A stretch of DNA of 9,028 nucleotides from an uncultured Clostridia bacterium (GTDB lineage: Bacteria > Bacillota > Clostridia > Oscillospirales > Acutalibacteraceae): the NCBI GenBank assembly GCA_946539105.1, contig CAMNHG010000050.1, forward strand, positions 1-9,028, in the 5' to 3' direction. Positions within the stretch are counted from its first letter, which is position 1. Each line of letters begins with the position of its first letter. Made by a program: the position numbers and the translations under genes. The notes under the pieces were generated by a model. It saw only the letters and a list, made by a program, of their open reading frames with translations, was not told the DNA's origin and did no database searches. Below, piece by piece: positions 6,432-9,028 of this stretch.

Positions 6432-8186
6432 ATGGATTTTACAGACATTATCATGCTGCTTGGCGGCGTTGCCATGTTTCTGTTCGGTATGTCGGTTATG
6501 GGCGACGGATTGCAGAAATCATCGGGCAACAAGCTGGAGCCTATTCTGTACAAAATGACCAGCTCAATGCCGCGCGGCTTGCTGCTGGGAACGCTTGTAA
6601 CCACTGTAATTCAAAGCTCCAGTGCTACCTCGGTAATGGTAGTCGGCTTTGTAAACTCGGGAATGATGAAGGTTAGGCAGGGTATTTCGGTAATACTCGG
6701 CGCGATTCTCGGAACAAGTATTACAGGCTGGGTAATCTGCCTTAGCTACATTGACGGAGCTGAAGGTATTGCCAAGATTTTTTCTACCGCTACTCTAACC
6801 GGTATTGTTGCGCTTGCCGGTATTATCCTCAAAATGTTCGCAAAGAGCGTTACTACAAAAAATGTAGGCGATATTTTCCTCGGCTTTGCCGTTTTGATGT
6901 TCGGTATGAGCTCTATGAGCGGCGCGGTAAGCGACCTCGGCAAAGAGGAATGGTTCACCTCAACAATGACCTCAATGTCAAATCCGTTCCTCGGTATTCT
7001 CGTAGGTCTTGTATTTACCGCGCTTTTGCAGTCAGCTTCCGCCGCGGTAGGTATTATTCAGGCACTTTCCGTAACGGGCGCGCTCTCGTTTGAATCCGCT
7101 TGGCCGCTGCTTTCCGGCGTAATTGTCGGTGCTGCGCTTCCGGTTGTTTTGTCATCAATGGGTGCTACCGCAAAGGGCAAGCGTACCGCGTTTGTTTATC
7201 CAATTTGTACCTCGCTCGGCGTAATTTTGCTCACAGCGGCGTTTTACATCTCAAACGCGATAATTCACTATCCGTTCCTGTCGATGGTAATGAACCCGTT
7301 TTCGCTGGCGACAACAAACACAATTATGCGTTTTGTGCTTGTAATTCTTGTTCTTCCGTTTACAAATTTGATAGAAAAGTTTGTTACGGCAGTTTTCAAG
7401 GACAGCGAGGAAGAGGACGACCGCAGTCCTTCAACGCGACTTGAGGACCGCTTTATCGCTCACCCTGCGCTCGCTATTGAGCAGAGCCGTATGACGATTA
7501 ACGATATGGCTATGTCCGCGCAGAAAGCTGTGGAAAAGGCGATTTCGCTTATCCGCAGCTATGATGAAAAGACCTTTAAAAAGGTCAAAAAGCTCGAAGA
7601 TCAGGTTGATAACTACGAGGACGCCCTCGGCACCTATCTTATTAAGCTGACCGGTCAGGAGATGAACAAAACTCAAAACGAGGCTGTTTCAATCTTCCTG
7701 CACACCGTGCCGGAGTTCGAGAGTATCTCGGACATCGCAATGAACATCGCGATTAAGGCAAAGGAAATGCACGATAATAAATATCAGTTCTCAGAAGCTG
7801 CAAACCACGAGCTCGACGTAATGTGCAAGGCTGTGCTCGAGGTTGTCAAAATGACCAACGACGCGTTTGTCGAGAACGATATTTCGCTTGCAAAGCGCGT
7901 AGCTCCGCTTGAGGAATATATCGACTATATGCGCGACACAATCAAGCAGAACCACGTTATGCGCCTTAAAAATGAGATTTGCTCGCTTGCTCAGGGAATA
8001 GTTTTTAACGATATTATCACCAACTGCGAGCGCGTATCCGACCTGTGCTCAAACATCGCTGTTGCCATGATAGAAATCGGCGACGAATCCTTTGAAACTC
8101 ACGAGTACCTCAACACGGTTCGTGAGCGTCAGGGTCAGAAGTTTGAGAAACGCTATGAGGATTACAAGGAAAGATTTCCGTTATAA
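6432..8186 (+). CDS. Na+/phosphate cotransporter family protein with C-terminal PhoU-like domain
   Basis: The 584-residue protein has an N-terminal membrane domain (about 1-320) with the two inverted-repeat signatures of the Na/Pi cotransporter (NptA/SLC34-like) family: QSSSATS at 61-67 and QSASAAV at 200-206. These motifs line the substrate and sodium site in the family. Eight to ten membrane segments are apparent. A charged linker (about 322-340) leads to a helical PhoU-like domain (about 345-555). That domain contains two E-x-x-S-D motifs, in FESISDIAMNIA (429-440) and CERVSDLCSNIA (532-543), matching PhoU metal-binding helices. The likely role is sodium-driven phosphate uptake or efflux across the cytoplasmic membrane, with the PhoU part regulating it. 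Substrate and direction are inferred from the family. The start at 6432 follows a purine-rich AAAGGGAAAGAG with a modest Shine-Dalgarno match. No Pst or PhoR/PhoB genes are nearby. Length and architecture are normal for Clostridia. Confidence 0.95.
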   Translation: MDFTDIIMLLGGVAMFLFGMSVMGDGLQKSSGNKLEPILYKMTSSMPRGLLLGTLVTTVIQSSSATSVMVVGFVNSGMMKVRQGISVILGAILGTSITGWVICLSYIDGAEGIAKIFSTATLTGIVALAGIILKMFAKSVTTKNVGDIFLGFAVLMFGMSSMSGAVSDLGKEEWFTSTMTSMSNPFLGILVGLVFTALLQSASAAVGIIQALSVTGALSFESAWPLLSGVIVGAALPVVLSSMGATAKGKRTAFVYPICTSLGVILLTAAFYISNAIIHYPFLSMVMNPFSLATTNTIMRFVLVILVLPFTNLIEKFVTAVFKDSEEEDDRSPSTRLEDRFIAHPALAIEQSRMTINDMAMSAQKAVEKAISLIRSYDEKTFKKVKKLEDQVDNYEDALGTYLIKLTGQEMNKTQNEAVSIFLHTVPEFESISDIAMNIAIKAKEMHDNKYQFSEAANHELDVMCKAVLEVVKMTNDAFVENDISLAKRVAPLEEYIDYMRDTIKQNHVMRLKNEICSLAQGIVFNDIITNCERVSDLCSNIAVAMIEIGDESFETHEYLNTVRERQGQKFEKRYEDYKERFPL

Positions 8187-8188
8187 TT

Positions 8189-8216
8189 TAGAGTTTAGAG
8201 TTGAGAGTTGAGAGTT
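8189..8216 (+). repeat. Four tandem heptamers (TAGAGTT/GAGAGTT)
   Basis: TAGAGTT occurs twice (8189-8195, 8196-8202) and GAGAGTT twice (8203-8209, 8210-8216), in perfect 7-base register. The array starts 2 bases after the Na/Pi transporter stop codon. The period is not a multiple that fits a reading frame and no ORF uses it. It resembles the short tandemly repeated heptamer elements found scattered between genes in some bacterial genomes; whether this one is dispersed cannot be seen here. Confidence 0.85.
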
Positions 8217-8234
8217 TAATTGCTTTCAACTCTC
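8203..8234 (+). repeat. Inverted repeat/hairpin linking the heptamer array to a complementary copy
   Basis: GAGAGTTGA (8203-8211) pairs perfectly over 9 bp with TCAACTCTC (8226-8234), leaving a 14-base loop. The last heptamer (8210-8216) could instead pair over 7 bp with 8228-8234. No U-run follows, so it is not a good intrinsic terminator. Transcription may read from the transporter gene into the PqqD-like gene. Confidence 0.7.
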
Positions 8235-8246
8235 GTTTAATAAACC

Positions 8247-8254
8247 GGAAGGTG
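8247..8254 (+). promoter_or_regulatory. Ribosome binding site of the PqqD-like gene
   Basis: GGAAGGTG lies a few bases upstream of the ATG at 8260 (AGG to ATG, 7 bases). It is a good Shine-Dalgarno match and supports this start. Confidence 0.75.
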
Positions 8255-8259
8255 ATTTT

Positions 8260-8523
8260 ATGAAAATTAAAAAGGACTTTATTCTCCGCAAGGTTGCGGA
8301 TTCTTACGTTGTAGTGCCTGTTAACAAGATGACGCTTGACTTTAACGGAATTATCAATCTTAACGAAACAGGCGCGTTCCTTTTTGAGCTTTTGCAAAAG
8401 GGAGCCGAAAGGGAAGACCTGATTGAAAAAATGCTTGAGGAATATGACGTTGACCGCGACAAAGCGGAAGCTGATATTGACATATTCATTCAAAAGGTAA
8501 GGGATGCCGATGTGCTCGAGTAA
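8260..8523 (+). CDS. PqqD-like peptide-binding (RiPP recognition element type) small protein
   Basis: The 87-residue protein has the size and layout of PqqD-family proteins. Beta-strand-like segments open the protein (ILRKVADSYVVVPV, about 8-21). INLNETGAFLFELL follows at about 32-45, matching the family pattern of a short strand and N-x-T/S-G-x-x-x-W/F-x-L-L helix. A helical C-terminal half with the usual acidic D-x-x-x-A-x-x-D-I-x-x-F-I pattern runs from about 66 to 83. PqqD-type domains bind a leader peptide and present it to a modifying enzyme, often a radical SAM protein. Stand-alone copies in Clostridia commonly sit next to S24/S26 peptidases. The gene overlaps the following peptidase gene by 14 bases, pointing to coupled translation. 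No precursor peptide or radical SAM gene is inside the window. The family call is from pattern recognition; the partner is unknown. Confidence 0.85.
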   Translation: MKIKKDFILRKVADSYVVVPVNKMTLDFNGIINLNETGAFLFELLQKGAEREDLIEKMLEEYDVDRDKAEADIDIFIQKVRDADVLE

Positions 8524-9028
8524 GGAAGCTCAGCTCAGCGATTTAATTGACATCATAATTGAAAAGCTCGATATGGGCGGAACAGTTACCTTTACTCCGC
8601 ACGGCGAAAGTATGCTCCCGATGCTCCGCGACGGGCAGGATGTTGTTGTGCTCAAAAAGCCGAACGGCAGGCTTAAGCTGTACGATATTCCGCTCTACAG
8701 GCGAGGGGACGGTTCGTTTGTCCTGCACAGGGTAATCGACTATGACAACGACGGTTCGTATGTTCTGTGCGGCGACAATCAGTTCAAAAGGGAGCACGGC
8801 ATAAAGGACAGCGATATAATCGCGGTTGTCACGGCGTTTTGCCGCAAGGGCAGGCCGTACAGTATGGATTCCGTTCCTTACAGGCTTTATGTTCCGTTTT
8901 GGTATCACACGCGCCCGTTCCGCAGAATTTACAGAGCGGCAAAGCGCGGATTTATAAAGGCCTTCGGCATAAAGCCAAAGGAAGAGAAGAAAGAACAGAA
9001 TAACAGCGAAAAACAAGAGAATAATGAA
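8510..9028 (+). CDS. S24/S26 family (signal-peptidase-like) protease; C-terminus cut by window edge
   Basis: From the ATG at 8510 the frame stays open for 173 codons to the last base, so the end is not seen. AAGGG lies 6 bases upstream of the ATG. Hallmarks of the S24/S26 fold are present. GESMLPMLRDGQDVVVL (32-48) carries the expected nucleophile Ser34. FVLHRVIDYDNDGSYVLCGDNQ lies around 70-91, with His73 in the HRV position and the GDN motif. An Arg pair (64-65) stands near the place where bacterial SPase I has its catalytic Lys, so a Ser-His arrangement as in SipW/ER-type peptidases is likely. No clear membrane helix is visible; the region after 120 is aromatic and basic, ending in a Lys/Glu/Asn-rich tail. 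The gene overlaps the PqqD-like gene by 14 bases. The likely role is cleavage of a specific peptide or protein, possibly a modified peptide precursor; this is inference. Confidence 0.88.
   Translation, partial: MCSSKEAQLSDLIDIIIEKLDMGGTVTFTPHGESMLPMLRDGQDVVVLKKPNGRLKLYDIPLYRRGDGSFVLHRVIDYDNDGSYVLCGDNQFKREHGIKDSDIIAVVTAFCRKGRPYSMDSVPYRLYVPFWYHTRPFRRIYRAAKRGFIKAFGIKPKEEKKEQNNSEKQENNE

Noticed and set aside
8203..8234. Hairpin after the Na/Pi transporter gene as an intrinsic terminator
   Set aside because: The stem is AT/GA-rich with a long loop and no U-run follows, so it does not meet the usual criteria; it is recorded as a repeat instead.
8189..8234. CRISPR-like array
   Set aside because: Units are 7 bases, directly adjacent and without spacers, so it is a simple tandem repeat.
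8543..9016. Open frame of 157 codons on the minus strand at the right edge
   Set aside because: It is antisense to the S24/S26 peptidase gene, which has clear family motifs.

Overview
The window looks like chromosomal DNA from a low-to-mid GC Gram-positive anaerobe of the class Clostridia. An Oscillospiraceae/Ruminococcus-type genome is my best guess. This rests on a perfect CIRCE operator in front of groESL, AGGAGG-type ribosome binding sites, a PrkC-like kinase/PASTA protein joined to a YARHG domain, and a PqqD-like protein followed by an S24/S26 peptidase. No rRNA, tRNA, CRISPR array, insertion sequence or phage gene is visible. The assignment is inference from gene content, not a database match.

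Layout. (1) 1-3795, minus strand: a two-gene unit. The upstream gene (1681-3795) encodes a 704-residue protein with a degenerate serine/threonine kinase-like domain, one transmembrane helix, an outside PASTA repeat and a C-terminal YARHG domain. Fourteen bases after its stop comes a large multi-pass membrane protein (start at 1666). That gene runs off the left edge with 555 codons visible and is not completed in the window. (2) 3796-4224: an AT-rich divergent control region with a probable minus-strand promoter for the kinase-like gene and the HrcA/CIRCE-controlled promoter of groESL. (3) 4225-6170, plus strand: groES and groEL, closed by a clear intrinsic terminator at 6203-6235. (4) 6432-8186, plus strand: a Na+/phosphate cotransporter-family protein with a C-terminal PhoU-like domain and its own probable promoter. 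(5) 8187-9028, plus strand: a short spacer with four tandem heptamers that can fold with a downstream complementary copy. It is followed by a PqqD-like small protein and an overlapping S24/S26 (signal-peptidase-like) protease that runs off the right edge.

How the parts relate. groESL is a standard heat-shock operon and the Na/Pi transporter is a standalone housekeeping gene. The two parts most worth attention are the ends. On the left, a sensor-like protein with a probably inactive kinase fold and two extracytoplasmic domains is co-transcribed with an unidentified polytopic membrane protein, which suggests an envelope function. On the right, the PqqD-like protein and the overlapping peptidase look like the first genes of a peptide-modification/maturation cluster that continues beyond the window. 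Neither functional proposal can be proved from this sequence alone.
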